From Bacteroidales bacterium (GTDB lineage Bacteria; Bacteroidota; Bacteroidia; Bacteroidales; Muribaculaceae), in NCBI GenBank assembly GCA_015061055.1, contig SUXH01000010.1, positions 23,873 to 87,872 of the forward strand: a stretch of DNA of 64,000 nt. The letters run 5' to 3'. How positions within the stretch are numbered: the first letter of the stretch is position 1; each line of letters opens with the position of its first letter. A program made the translations under genes and the position numbers. This document shows, piece after piece, positions 30,895-40,337 of the stretch. The notes below the pieces were generated by a model. The model worked only from the letters and a program-made list of their open reading frames with translations. It did no database searches and was not told where the DNA came from.

Positions 30895-32910
30895 ATGGAA
30901 ATAAACTATAAAAAATTAAATCCGAATGGTTTTCAGTTGTTGAGGTTTATTCAAGATGTAGCAATACGATTCATAATAATGTTCGGTGGCTCATCATCGG
31001 GTAAATCATTCTCGGCAGCACAAATCATTCTGATAATGACATTGCTTGATGGCGAGAATACTCTTGTTATGCGTAAAGTTGGAGCCTCGATAGAGAAAAC
31101 CATATATGAGGATTTCAAGGTTGCAGCAAGATTATTGCATATAGATAGATTATTTAAGTTCCAACAGAACACAATTAAGTGTTTGCTGAATGGAGCCAAG
31201 ATAGATTTTAGTGGACTTGACAACCCCGAAAAGATAAAAGGTATATCAAACTACAAAAGAATTTTACTTGAAGAATTAAGCGAGTTTGAAGAAATCGATT
31301 TTAAGCAATTAAGAAAGCGTTTGCGTGGTAAGAAAGGACAACAGATAATAGCGACATTTAACCCAATTAAAGAAACACATTGGATAAAGAAAAAACTATT
31401 TGATGTAGAAAAATGGCACGATGTTCCTATGGGTGTGAGCATCGGAGGAAAGGATATGCCTATTGAACTAACAACGGTAAAGAGTATTAAGATGAATGAG
31501 CCTAAAACAATACTCAATCCACGAACAAAGGAGATAGAGGAACAGGCTCCAAATATGGTTATAATACAATCAACATATCTCAATAACTTTTGGGTTGTAG
31601 GTTCTCCATGTGGAACATACGGATATTATGACGAACAATGTATAGCCGATTTTGAATATGATAGGCAACATGATCCCGACTATTATAATGTCTATGCTTT
31701 AGGAGAATGGGGTGTTATTCGTACAGGTAGCGAGTTCTTTGGCTCATTTAATCGTGGTAAACATTCTGGAGAATATAAATATAATACCTCACTACCTATT
31801 CATTTATCGATAGACTGTAATGTATTGCCCTATATTTCGGTTACATATTGGCAAGCAGATTTAGCAATAAATAAGATATTACGACAAATAGATGAAACTT
31901 GTGCAGAATCACCAAATAATACAGCGAGAAAGTCGGCTAAACTTGTGGCAAAACGGCTTAATGAGATGATGTACCAGGATAAGATATATCTTCATGGAGA
32001 TGTAAGCACAAGAGCTTCTAACACGATTGATGAGAATAACCGTTCATTTCTTGATTTGTTTATATCCACTTTGGAAAAAGAAGGGTTTGATGTTGTTGAT
32101 TGTGTCGGCAAGAAGAATCCGAGTGTATCAATGTCGGGAGAATTTATCAATGCTATATTTGAAGAACAATTACCGGGCATAAATATTTCCATTAGCGAGA
32201 ATTGTAATGTGTCGATAGAAGATTATATGAGTGTTCAGAAAGATGCAAACGGTGCGATCTTAAAAACAAAGGTCAAGAATAAAACGACTTTGCAGACATA
32301 CGAAGAGCATGGACACTTATCCGATACATTTCGCTATGTAGTGTGTGATATATTAAAAGACGAGTTTATAACATTCTCAAATAAGAGAAAACGCAATCTA
32401 TATGCTCGTGATGGGGCAATACATTTCTTTAATCCTGATACGGAATGTAAGTACACAAATAAAGTCGCATATCTATCTCCAAATATCAATGGTCGATTTG
32501 TGTTAGTCAAAGGGTGTCAGTGTGGCGACAAGTGGCACATTACTGATGTTGCATACAGAGAAACAACCTCAACCGACGAGATACAAAAAGAAATCAGCAA
32601 CTATGCTTGTAGCCCTACTGTGATAGAGTGTGCTGATGTATATTTCCCAATGGTTAGACAAATGAGAGAAGTTGCAAATTATGAGATTAGAGCAATGCGA
32701 GAGAGTACAGATTATGATAAACGAATAGCAGCCACATCAGACTATGTAAAAACAAGTTTGTTATTCAACGAAAAGATGTTGAATGATAGTGCTGAATATT
32801 CTCAATTCATGGCAAGCCTGCTCGACTATAATAAGGATAGCGACAACAAAGAAGCGAGTGCTGTTTTGAGTGGCTTTATAGCCTTTGTAGTAAAATCGTT
32901 TTCAGCTTAA
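30895..32910 (+). CDS. terL: Terminase large subunit
   Basis: 671 residues from ATG 30895; an earlier TTG start would add 34 unlikely residues. Walker A GGSSSGKS (about 31-38) and the ATPase core are clear (FSGLDNPEKIKGISNYKRILLEELSEFEEIDF, IIATFNPIKETHWIKK), of the PBSX/Terminase_3 type, followed by an RNase H-like nuclease (PIHLSIDCNVLPYISVTYWQ). The C-terminal 170 residues are beyond a normal 420-500-residue enzyme and include CQCGDKWHITD. It packages DNA into the procapsid. Confidence 0.9.
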   Translation: MEINYKKLNPNGFQLLRFIQDVAIRFIIMFGGSSSGKSFSAAQIILIMTLLDGENTLVMRKVGASIEKTIYEDFKVAARLLHIDRLFKFQQNTIKCLLNGAKIDFSGLDNPEKIKGISNYKRILLEELSEFEEIDFKQLRKRLRGKKGQQIIATFNPIKETHWIKKKLFDVEKWHDVPMGVSIGGKDMPIELTTVKSIKMNEPKTILNPRTKEIEEQAPNMVIIQSTYLNNFWVVGSPCGTYGYYDEQCIADFEYDRQHDPDYYNVYALGEWGVIRTGSEFFGSFNRGKHSGEYKYNTSLPIHLSIDCNVLPYISVTYWQADLAINKILRQIDETCAESPNNTARKSAKLVAKRLNEMMYQDKIYLHGDVSTRASNTIDENNRSFLDLFISTLEKEGFDVVDCVGKKNPSVSMSGEFINAIFEEQLPGINISISENCNVSIEDYMSVQKDANGAILKTKVKNKTTLQTYEEHGHLSDTFRYVVCDILKDEFITFSNKRKRNLYARDGAIHFFNPDTECKYTNKVAYLSPNINGRFVLVKGCQCGDKWHITDVAYRETTSTDEIQKEISNYACSPTVIECADVYFPMVRQMREVANYEIRAMRESTDYDKRIAATSDYVKTSLLFNEKMLNDSAEYSQFMASLLDYNKDSDNKEASAVLSGFIAFVVKSFSA

Positions 32911-32969
32911 TTTTGATTGCAACCTCCTGAATTAAAGAAGATTAATCGTTATTTTAGACAAGTGGTGTT

Positions 32970-33021
32970 TTTCGAGATTTTGACGATTTGGAACAAGCAA
33001 CACATTAAATATTTAGTTTTG
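32970..33021 (+). promoter_or_regulatory. Late-type phage promoter, copy 1 (portal)
   Basis: TTTCGAGATTTTGACGA leads into TTTG (32987-32990); exactly 23 nt later is TAGTTTTG (33014-33021), a perfect TAnnTTTG. The portal ATG is at 33039. The 23-nt spacer is longer than the host 19-21 and is the same in copies 2 and 3. Confidence 0.6.
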
Positions 33022-33038
33022 TTGCAAAAGAGCAACAA

Positions 33039-34478
33039 ATGAACATCATTAAGAAAATATTTGGTACAAAATCAGTGATTAAGTCTGACGAAGTTGATAA
33101 AGGAAAAACAACATCAGACATAAAAGATATTGTACGATGGTCGCCTGAATATATCGACTTGCTTACTGCTCCATTGGTAGCAGGGTCAAATTATTTAGAG
33201 TTGTTTAAGTCTGTTCCTGAAGTATTCTGGCCAATAGATTATATCGCTTCAAGAATAGCCGGAGCACATTTTGAATTAAAAAGAGCCAAAGATGATAGTA
33301 TTGTATGGACCAATAAACCGATAAACGCACTATTATCGAAGCCTAATTGCATTATGGGTTGGCGCGAATTGATTTACCAACACCATATTTATAAACTTTG
33401 TACGGGCAACGCCTTTTTTCGTGCAGTCTTACCTGATACCGTAACAGACTCCGATACTCGCATTTGGCGTTGGTGTTCAAATTATTGGTCGCTACCGGCA
33501 GATAAAATAAGAATACAACCAACAAATACGGGTTGCTCAATTCCTTTGTTCGGTATAGCAAGTAGAGAGGATATAATATCTTATTATCGTTTGGATATGG
33601 CATTAAGAGGTGCAATGGATATTCCGGTAATGCAAATATGGCATGATAGAGATGGTAGTGCAGAATATGAATCAGGTACAATGTTCTTGAAATCAAAGAG
33701 CCGTTTATCATCAATGAACAAACCTATTAGTAACCTTATCGCAGTATATGAAGCACGAAATGTGATTTATGTAAAACGAGGTGCTATTGGTTTTATCGTA
33801 GGACAAAAACAGGACCCGACAGGTAGTGTTGCATTAACATCATCAGAAAAAGATAATTTGAGAAAAGAATTAAACACAAAGTATGGTGTAGGTGAAAATC
33901 AATCGCCATACGGAATTTCTGATGTGCCGGTTTCATTTGTTCGTACCAATCTATCGATATCGGAGTTGCAACCATTCGATGAAACATTGGCAGATGCGAT
34001 TGCTATTGCCGGAGCTTATGGTATTCCATCTGTATTGGTGCCACGCAAAGACCAATCTACATTCAGCAATCAAGCGACAGCAGAAAAGAGTGTGTATTGT
34101 GGTATGGTTATTCCTATGGCAAAACGATTCTGTGCTGATTTGACTTCATTTCTCGGACTTGACCAAGACGGATACTATTTGGATTGCAATTTTAGTGATG
34201 TCGATTGTCTGCAACAAGGGTTGAAAGAAGCTGAAGAGGTTAAGAAACTTGTAAATGAGAGATGTTCGGCACAATTCGACAAAGGTTTGATAACCCTAAA
34301 TGATTGGCGTGCACAAATACACGAAAGTCAGATAGAAGATATAGAGTTGTTTGGTAAACTCAAGTTCCAAATGACAGATGAAGAAATAGAGATAATTAAC
34401 AGAGTATTTAACACCAAAATTAGTGATGACAATGGAAGAAAAAATCAAGAGCCTGATGTTCAAGACAAAGGCAAATGA
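33039..34478 (+). CDS. Phage portal protein
   Basis: 479 residues. It has the portal layout of the HK97/SPP1-like group: TAPLVAGSNYLELFKSVPEVFWPIDYIASRIAGAHFELKRAKDD, PINALLSKPNCIMGWRELIYQHHIYKLCTGNAFFRAV and AIAIAGAYGIPSVLVPRKDQSTFSNQATAEKS. It forms the ring through which DNA enters the head. A late-type promoter lies just upstream, and the gene overlaps the protease gene by 47 nt. Confidence 0.88.
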   Translation: MNIIKKIFGTKSVIKSDEVDKGKTTSDIKDIVRWSPEYIDLLTAPLVAGSNYLELFKSVPEVFWPIDYIASRIAGAHFELKRAKDDSIVWTNKPINALLSKPNCIMGWRELIYQHHIYKLCTGNAFFRAVLPDTVTDSDTRIWRWCSNYWSLPADKIRIQPTNTGCSIPLFGIASREDIISYYRLDMALRGAMDIPVMQIWHDRDGSAEYESGTMFLKSKSRLSSMNKPISNLIAVYEARNVIYVKRGAIGFIVGQKQDPTGSVALTSSEKDNLRKELNTKYGVGENQSPYGISDVPVSFVRTNLSISELQPFDETLADAIAIAGAYGIPSVLVPRKDQSTFSNQATAEKSVYCGMVIPMAKRFCADLTSFLGLDQDGYYLDCNFSDVDCLQQGLKEAEEVKKLVNERCSAQFDKGLITLNDWRAQIHESQIEDIELFGKLKFQMTDEEIEIINRVFNTKISDDNGRKNQEPDVQDKGK

Positions 34479-35478
34479 AGTGGATGAGGAAAAAGGTATC
34501 GTTACCGTAGCGGTCAATGGTATCGGTGTAAAGGACTCGCAGAACGACATATCAATGCCAGGTTCTTTTAATAAGACACTAAAAGAGAATATGAATCGTA
34601 TGCGTTGGTTTCTCAATCATCGTACCGATCAACTGTTAGGAGTTCCTTTGAGTGGAGAGGAAAGAGACGGCAATTTGATTATGACGGGCAAAATCAATCT
34701 CGAAAAGCAGATAGGTAGAGATACTTTTGCTGATTACAAACTCTATGCAGAGAACGGAAGAACACTCGAGCATTCGATAGGTGTTCAGGCAATTAAACGA
34801 GATAGTGTAGATTCTTGCAAAGTGCTTGAATGGAAAATGTTTGAGTACTCTACCTTGACGGCATGGGGTTCTAATCCTCAAACATTCCTTGTAAACCTCA
34901 AAAGTGCAACAACTGACCAGGTAAAAGAAGCGGTTGATTTTATTCGTAAAGCATTTAAGGAACGAGGATATACCGATGATAGACTTAAAAACTACGATAT
35001 GGAACTCAATCTACTATTAAAAGCCTTGAATGGTGGTGATGTTGTTACTTGCCCTCATTGTAGTTATCAATTCGATTACAATGAGCAACCTCAACATACA
35101 TTTTCACAACAAGTGTTGGACCACGCAAATGATTACACTCGTTGGCTGACAGAAAGGATTGTTGCTGAACAAATCCGTGCGTTGGAGCCTGATGTTCGAG
35201 AAGAGGTAATCGCTATCATTGATGCTATCAAAGCAGAGGGTAAAGAAATTACCGAAAAGAGCATAACTGATGTAATGGAGTATGTTCGTTGTCCAAACTG
35301 TTGGGCAAAAGTTTACAAAGCAAATAAAATTATTCAGGAGCCGACTTCAGAATCTTCTGTTGAGCCGTCAAATGACACTCAACCAAAGAATGACAAAGAG
35401 GATATGGAGTTAAAGAGTGAAGCCGCCGACAGCACTTCGTTCTTTGGTGGACTTAATGATTTATTCAATAACAAATAA
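34432..35478 (+). CDS. HK97-type prohead protease with zinc-ribbon tail
   Basis: 348 residues from ATG 34432 (an ATG at 34423 is also possible). VNGIGVKDSQNDISMPGSF, RMRWFLNHRTDQLLGVP and TLEHSIGVQAIK are the HK97 protease blocks, with the conserved His in FLNHRTD and Ser in EHSIG as catalytic residues. The C-terminal half is unusual: CPHC (about 205) and CPNC (about 285) suggest one or two zinc knuckles, followed by an acidic tail. The extra region may act as internal scaffold. Confidence 0.85.
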   Translation: MEEKIKSLMFKTKANEVDEEKGIVTVAVNGIGVKDSQNDISMPGSFNKTLKENMNRMRWFLNHRTDQLLGVPLSGEERDGNLIMTGKINLEKQIGRDTFADYKLYAENGRTLEHSIGVQAIKRDSVDSCKVLEWKMFEYSTLTAWGSNPQTFLVNLKSATTDQVKEAVDFIRKAFKERGYTDDRLKNYDMELNLLLKALNGGDVVTCPHCSYQFDYNEQPQHTFSQQVLDHANDYTRWLTERIVAEQIRALEPDVREEVIAIIDAIKAEGKEITEKSITDVMEYVRCPNCWAKVYKANKIIQEPTSESSVEPSNDTQPKNDKEDMELKSEAADSTSFFGGLNDLFNNK

Positions 35479-35489
35479 AATTTTTTATT

Positions 35490-37058
35490 ATGAAAGTAAA
35501 AGCATCTGATTTCGGTGTTAATACCGATAATTTGCCAAAAGAGCAAAAAGAATTCATGGAAAAAATGCTCGGCTTGATGTGTGAAGTAATCAACAAGTCG
35601 GCAGAAGGCTCTTTGTCTAAAGACGAAGTAGAAAAACAATTCAAGTCTATCAACGATGAATTAAAATCGTATGATAGCGAAAAGTTCAATCAACTTGTCA
35701 AAGACAATGAAGAACTTGTTAAGCAAGTAAAGAATTTGGGTGAAACCCTTACTAAACTTCAACAAAAAGGATTGAGTCTTGACACAATCAATAAGTTTGA
35801 TGAAAAACTTAATGAAATGCTTGATAGCGAGAAGTTTCAAGACTTCGTGCATAACAAATCGCGCAAGACAGGCGAGTTTACAGGCTTTACATTGAAAGAT
35901 GTTGTGTCAATGACAAGCAACTACACCGGCTCTCATTTAACAACACAACAGCAAAATACCGTTGTTAGCCAAATTGCTAATAAAAAGGTGCATTTGCGTG
36001 ATGTTTTGACAACATTACAAGGTGATGCTAAATATCCGAATCTTGCGTTTACTCAAGTCTATGACTTTGACCGTAATGCTCGTTATGTAACTGAAAATGG
36101 CAAATTGCCTGAATCATCAATTCGTGCAAAAGAAATCCAAACCGGCACAAAACGTTTGGGTACCTTTATGAGAATATCAAAACGAATGTTGAAGAGCCGA
36201 GTATATATTCGTTCTTATATTCTCAATATGTTGCCTGAAGCCGTATTTATGGCAGAGGATTACAATATTTTGTTTGGAGATGGAAACGGAGAAAACTTAC
36301 TTGGTATTGCAAATCAACAAGGAGTAACAGCAGTAGAGAAGATTATCGCAGAAAGCATTATCACAGGTAAAGCCGGCGATATTCATTCAATCACTCGTGC
36401 AAATGGTGGTAAAGATACTATTGTGGAGTTTGCAAAACCCCATGATATCATTCTTGACGGAATGACAATCACATTCACCGGAGCAACAACAAATGCAAAC
36501 CTAAACGGGACTCATAGCATTGTTAAGATGAATGACCGTCAAATTATGCTTGTTGGTGTTGCTTGTACCGGAGAAGAAGAGGCTGTTGCCAATATGACAT
36601 TTACAGTAACTAATGCTGCATTCAAGAGCATCGAAGATCCAAACTCTCTCGATGTTATCAAGACAGCGTTTGCTGTAATGACATTTGCTCAATATATGCC
36701 AAATGCGATTATTCTCAATCCGATTACAGTAAATGCAATCGAAAGTGAAAAAGATACCGTAGGGCGTAATCTTGGCTTGATTCAGGTTGTGAATGGTGTT
36801 AAGACTATTGCAGGTCGCCCAATCATCGAGTACACAGGTATCCCTGCCGGTAAATATCTTCTTGGCGACTTCACAACAGCTGCAAATCTTGTGGATTACA
36901 CATCACTTACTCTTGAATGGGCAGAAGATGTTGATACCAAGATTGCAAATGAAGTGTGCTTAATCGCACAAGAAGAGGTAATCTTCCCGGTATATATGCC
37001 ATGGGCGTTTGCATACGGAGATTTATCAGCGTTGAAAACAGCAATCACAAAAGACTAA
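35490..37058 (+). CDS. Major capsid protein (HK97 fold)
   Basis: 522 residues. The first about 130 residues are charged coiled coil (a delta/scaffold domain likely removed by the protease), then HK97-fold blocks: DVVSMTSNYTGSHL, KVHLRDVLTTLQGDAKYPNLAFTQVYDFDRNARYVTENGKLPESS, LGTFMRISKRMLKSRVYIRSYILNMLPEAVFMAEDYNILFGDG, and IILNPITVNAIESEKDTVGRNLG. It follows the protease by 12 nt, the usual order. Confidence 0.9.
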   Translation: MKVKASDFGVNTDNLPKEQKEFMEKMLGLMCEVINKSAEGSLSKDEVEKQFKSINDELKSYDSEKFNQLVKDNEELVKQVKNLGETLTKLQQKGLSLDTINKFDEKLNEMLDSEKFQDFVHNKSRKTGEFTGFTLKDVVSMTSNYTGSHLTTQQQNTVVSQIANKKVHLRDVLTTLQGDAKYPNLAFTQVYDFDRNARYVTENGKLPESSIRAKEIQTGTKRLGTFMRISKRMLKSRVYIRSYILNMLPEAVFMAEDYNILFGDGNGENLLGIANQQGVTAVEKIIAESIITGKAGDIHSITRANGGKDTIVEFAKPHDIILDGMTITFTGATTNANLNGTHSIVKMNDRQIMLVGVACTGEEEAVANMTFTVTNAAFKSIEDPNSLDVIKTAFAVMTFAQYMPNAIILNPITVNAIESEKDTVGRNLGLIQVVNGVKTIAGRPIIEYTGIPAGKYLLGDFTTAANLVDYTSLTLEWAEDVDTKIANEVCLIAQEEVIFPVYMPWAFAYGDLSALKTAITKD

Positions 37059-37063
37059 TCGCT

Positions 37064-37456
37064 ATGGATTATATCTTATCAGGTAAAGATAAGGAAGTAG
37101 CAAAGGTTATTCAGGAAAACCGTGTTCGTGTCAATCGGGGTTTAGTGTCATTTACCCCGATGACCGAAACGGTCCATACCGACAATAGCGAGGTTATTGC
37201 AAACCTTATCGAAGAAAATCAAACCCTAAAAGCAGAAAATCAAAGGTTGCAAGACGAGTTGAATAAATCGACTCAAGAAGCGACAGGACAGCCGACAGTC
37301 GATGATAAAAATGTCGATTTGGAAGATTTGCAAGAGGTTGATTTAGACGACAATAAAGAAGTGATTGTCAATGACACCAAAGATGTATCGGAAGATGATG
37401 ATAAAGCGATATCAGCAGACGATACGCCTAAATCATCAAAACGCACTAAAAAGTAA
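37064..37456 (+). CDS. Acidic coiled-coil head protein
   Basis: 130 residues from ATG 37064, 5 nt after the capsid gene; the longer open frame starting at 36956 lies inside the capsid gene. The middle (ANLIEENQTLKAENQRLQDELNKS) is coiled coil and the C terminus is highly acidic. Such proteins between capsid and connector genes may be decoration or scaffold proteins; no family is recognised. Confidence 0.65.
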   Translation: MDYILSGKDKEVAKVIQENRVRVNRGLVSFTPMTETVHTDNSEVIANLIEENQTLKAENQRLQDELNKSTQEATGQPTVDDKNVDLEDLQEVDLDDNKEVIVNDTKDVSEDDDKAISADDTPKSSKRTKK

Positions 37457-37464
37457 GAAAAACA

Positions 37465-37974
37465 ATGTTAATAGATATCTCATATTTTACCAAAGGGAGC
37501 AGACATATCTTAAATGCTTCAACAGCTGAAATGCCCGGTCAAAACAGTATTTCGGTAAATGAAGCCATTATCGGCTATATTGACGAGTATCAAGAGTCAT
37601 TTTTGTGTGAAATGTTAGGTTTCAGTCTTGGAGCAGATGTTAATCTCTATCTGTTGGAACTTGATTCTGATGCGACAAAAGAACACAACGAGCAATATGA
37701 TGAAATTTGTGATAAAATCAAATATATGTTTGCCGATTATGTGTTTTTCCACATTCTCCGAGACTGTCAAACACAATCAACTACATCGGGACTTGTGCTA
37801 CTCAAAAGTGCAAATGAATATGTTTCTCCTATCAATAGACAAGTATCAACTTGGAATACAATGGTAAAACGAAATGAGGTATTTCAGGCTTGGTGTAAAA
37901 CAAATCTTTGTCCTATACCAAACATTGAAGTATCAACAAATATGCTAACACCCATCAACAATCTTAATCTATGA
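37465..37974 (+). CDS. DUF6712-like head-tail connector candidate
   Basis: 169 residues, largely helical; the region NEAIIGYIDEYQESFLCEMLGFSLGADVNLYL and YDEICDKIKYMFADYVFFHILRD resembles phage head-tail connector proteins (DUF6712-like in Bacteroidales phages). Position straight after the capsid block agrees. It overlaps the next gene by 4 nt (ATGA). Confidence 0.65.
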   Translation: MLIDISYFTKGSRHILNASTAEMPGQNSISVNEAIIGYIDEYQESFLCEMLGFSLGADVNLYLLELDSDATKEHNEQYDEICDKIKYMFADYVFFHILRDCQTQSTTSGLVLLKSANEYVSPINRQVSTWNTMVKRNEVFQAWCKTNLCPIPNIEVSTNMLTPINNLNL

Positions 37975-38549
37975 ATAAGTCAGTTGAAATAATCGAGATA
38001 TTTGATGATGTCGTCAAACAGATTGGAGGAAGCATTGATATAGTGTGCAAGAGTTATAACGGCAAAATGCAGACAATACAATGCCCGGATATAAATTATA
38101 CTTTCGGGAATGCCCAATATGTCAAAGACAAACTCGATGAGTTGAGTAAATCTCAATCAGGAACGGAATTAAAATATCCTATGATAGTTTTGTTTTGTCC
38201 GTTCAATGAGAAACGCAACGATCCCGACTATTATTCAACGGCAAGAGTCAATTTATTAATTGCTTGCTCCAGCCGTAAAGAATGGAGCAACGAAGAACGA
38301 TTGACAACATCGTTTAGGAATATTCTGCGACCGATATACAATAGGTTGTTAGAGTTGCTGAAAGGTGATAGCAGATTTGATTTCGGATATAATGAGAGTA
38401 TCAAACACGAATATTCTGAAAACTACTCATATGGCAGATATGGAGCCTACACCGAAAAAGGTGATGAGGTTTCAGAACCCATAGATGCCATTAATATTAG
38501 AAACTTGGAATTAAAAATTAACAAACCTATAATTTGTAATCGAAAATGA
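37971..38549 (+). CDS. Head completion/tail terminator candidate
   Basis: 192 residues with an alpha/beta layout and no clear catalytic motif. KYPMIVLFCPFNEKRNDPDYYSTARVNLLIACSSRKEWSNEERLTTSFRNILRPIYNRLLELL resembles the tail terminator type of protein that closes the tail tube at the head side. The function is inferred from gene order: connector upstream, tail tube candidate downstream, ATGA overlaps on both sides. Confidence 0.6.
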   Translation: MNKSVEIIEIFDDVVKQIGGSIDIVCKSYNGKMQTIQCPDINYTFGNAQYVKDKLDELSKSQSGTELKYPMIVLFCPFNEKRNDPDYYSTARVNLLIACSSRKEWSNEERLTTSFRNILRPIYNRLLELLKGDSRFDFGYNESIKHEYSENYSYGRYGAYTEKGDEVSEPIDAINIRNLELKINKPIICNRK

Positions 38550-39385
38550 GAAAGATTAGAAATTGTGCATCTGCGAAGCTTAACACAGGTGTTTCAAAGT
38601 GTCAAATTGATTTTGGCAAAATCAAAGGAGCAATTATTGTAGAGAGTGGAGTAAAACTTCCGGAAGAACTGACTGGAGAAGATTTTGAAAAGTTGTGCCA
38701 CGCCAACCGTCCCGACAGAGCATTGCCGGTGCTGTTGTTTGTAGAATATGCAAAGAATGGTGGTGAGCCTCAAGTATCAGCAGTTGGTTATGGTGGTAAT
38801 CAGGTATCGAGTGTGAATGCTCGCACTGATACATTCACACTTGATAAGTTCTACGAATCGTTGAATGCGTCGATGTTGAAAACAATGAATGTTCCATTCG
38901 ATGTTTACTACTTTGATGATAAGAATATGCTGTACGGCTATAATGACGGTTCAGATGTTCTTGCCGGTGTGCCAATGAGTACAATCTACCCTATTGTAAC
39001 ACCACACCCAACAAGTTCGGCAAAATCTACAATGACAGTCAATTTCTGTCTTGAAGATGCTCAAGACGCAATGGAAAACTTCGACTATGTTCAACTCGAC
39101 TTCGACCCGAAACGATTTGCTATCGGTCTTGTTGGTGTTCAAATCGTACAAGTAGAGGGCTCTAAATACAAGATTGTTGAAGCAATCGGAGGTTACGACC
39201 GTACAGCAGAATTCGGAACATTGATTGCCGATAAAGCCGCTTCAACAATGACAGGTGTATCATCAGCACAATATGATGAAGAAACCGAGACATTGACACT
39301 TACCATAGATGGTAATGCAACTCCGAAGTTAAAAAGTCCGGCTGAATTATATGAGTCCGGCATAAAAGGTATTGAACAGGTATGA
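38546..39385 (+). CDS. Major tail protein candidate
   Basis: 279 residues, rich in beta segments, with a C-terminal Ig-like part (MTGVSSAQYDEETETLTLTIDGNATPKLKSPAELYESG). Position between terminator candidate and tape measure makes it the likely tail tube protein. It contains no transmembrane segment. It is coupled by ATGA to both neighbours. Not recognised by family name. Confidence 0.6.
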   Translation: MRKIRNCASAKLNTGVSKCQIDFGKIKGAIIVESGVKLPEELTGEDFEKLCHANRPDRALPVLLFVEYAKNGGEPQVSAVGYGGNQVSSVNARTDTFTLDKFYESLNASMLKTMNVPFDVYYFDDKNMLYGYNDGSDVLAGVPMSTIYPIVTPHPTSSAKSTMTVNFCLEDAQDAMENFDYVQLDFDPKRFAIGLVGVQIVQVEGSKYKIVEAIGGYDRTAEFGTLIADKAASTMTGVSSAQYDEETETLTLTIDGNATPKLKSPAELYESGIKGIEQV

Positions 39386-39558
39386 TAAAATTTGAAGGAG
39401 TAAATTTTGTTGTATCGGCCATTAAGAAAATGAGCAAAGAAAAGTTTATCAAAACATTTCTCAATGTTTATTGGCTTGACCGTACCGAGAAGCAACGAAA
39501 GAAAATGCTTTCTGACGCATACGATGTGATAGTACCGCCTCAAAAGGCAGAAGATTAA
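39382..39558 (+). CDS. Small basic tail-module protein
   Basis: 58 residues, basic and helical (KKMSKEKFIKTFLNVYWLDRTEKQRKKMLSDAYD), joined to the tail tube candidate by an ATGA overlap and followed by a terminator. Tail assembly chaperones often occupy this position, but no slippery site or family match is visible. Confidence 0.6.
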   Translation: MIKFEGVNFVVSAIKKMSKEKFIKTFLNVYWLDRTEKQRKKMLSDAYDVIVPPQKAED

Positions 39559-39561
39559 ACC

Positions 39562-39596
39562 AAAATGGGCGGGATTATTCTCGCCCATTTTTATTT
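39562..39596 (+). terminator. Rho-independent terminator inside tail module
   Basis: 10-bp stem AAAATGGGCG with CGCCCATTTT (39562-39571 and 39582-39591) and a T-rich tail (TTTATTT). It splits the tail genes into two transcription units, or limits expression of the tape measure relative to the tail tube. Confidence 0.8.
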
Positions 39597-39602
39597 GAAT
39601 TT

Positions 39603-40124
39603 ATGGCAACAGTAGAAGAAGTATTTGATATTATAGATAAGATTGCGACACAATTCGAGGAGCAGGTGGTTTTGTGTATGGTTGAGAATAAGCATACAAT
39701 GGTTATGGCTATCTGTGAACAGTTGTATAGTGGTCTTGATGGTGATGGCGATCATCTAAATCCGAATTATGATAACGACCCTTTTTTCAAAGAAGAGGGA
39801 GAATGGTATAATCGTGCTGATGATTATAAAGCATGGAAAAATGCCATTACACCACCTATGTCAAGTTCTATGCTTGGATTGCCACCGCGTCCTGACAATG
39901 TACCCAACCTTTTCATTAATGGTAAATTCTATTCGGAGATTTTTGCAGAACGTAAAGATATGGAGTTGAACATTGATGTAAACGGCAGTGGTGATGGTCC
40001 GTCAATTGTTTCAAAATGGGGTAATGAAATATTAAATATTGGTATAACAGCAGTACAATATTTCAACGAAGAGAAGTTAATACCTCATCTTAAAGAGTTT
40101 TACGAACAATGCGGTTATAAGTGA
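39603..40124 (+). CDS. Hypothetical tail-module protein
   Basis: 173 residues. An N-terminal helical part (DIIDKIATQFEEQVVLCMVENKHTMVMAICEQLYSG) is followed by EEGEWYNRADDYKAWKNAITPP and a C-terminal ISIV-type strand-helix end. Proteins with this beginning often follow the tail tube gene in Bacteroidales phages; no named family. It starts 7 nt after a terminator. Confidence 0.6.
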   Translation: MATVEEVFDIIDKIATQFEEQVVLCMVENKHTMVMAICEQLYSGLDGDGDHLNPNYDNDPFFKEEGEWYNRADDYKAWKNAITPPMSSSMLGLPPRPDNVPNLFINGKFYSEIFAERKDMELNIDVNGSGDGPSIVSKWGNEILNIGITAVQYFNEEKLIPHLKEFYEQCGYK

Positions 40125-40130
40125 TGAAGT

Positions 40131-40319
40131 ATGAGTTGTGCATGTCAGAATAAGAGACTTGCGAGTGAGTTGGAACGAATAAGCAAACTTGCTCGAAAAA
40201 TGGCTATCATTGAGCAATGCGTAACAGAAATACGCAAGCACAGTGATGGCACATATTCATTTAATAAACTCGGCTATGGTAGCAAAGGCGAGGTAGTCGA
40301 ATATAGACATTATTTATAA
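40131..40319 (+). CDS. Small hypothetical protein
   Basis: 62 residues with a CACQ near the N terminus and an amphipathic helix (KRLASELERISKLARKMAIIEQCVTEIRK). It sits 6 nt after the previous gene and 18 nt before the tape measure, a place where tail assembly proteins usually lie. No direct evidence of function. Confidence 0.55.
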   Translation: MSCACQNKRLASELERISKLARKMAIIEQCVTEIRKHSDGTYSFNKLGYGSKGEVVEYRHYL

Positions 40320-40337
40320 CATTAAATCGATAGGATT

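Noticed and set aside
36956..37063. Extended start for the acidic head protein
   Set aside because: The extension lies wholly within the capsid gene in another frame; ATG 37064 follows the capsid stop by 5 nt.
39382..40319. Programmed frameshift of tail assembly chaperones
   Set aside because: A terminator separates the first gene from the others and no slippery sequence was found near gene ends.
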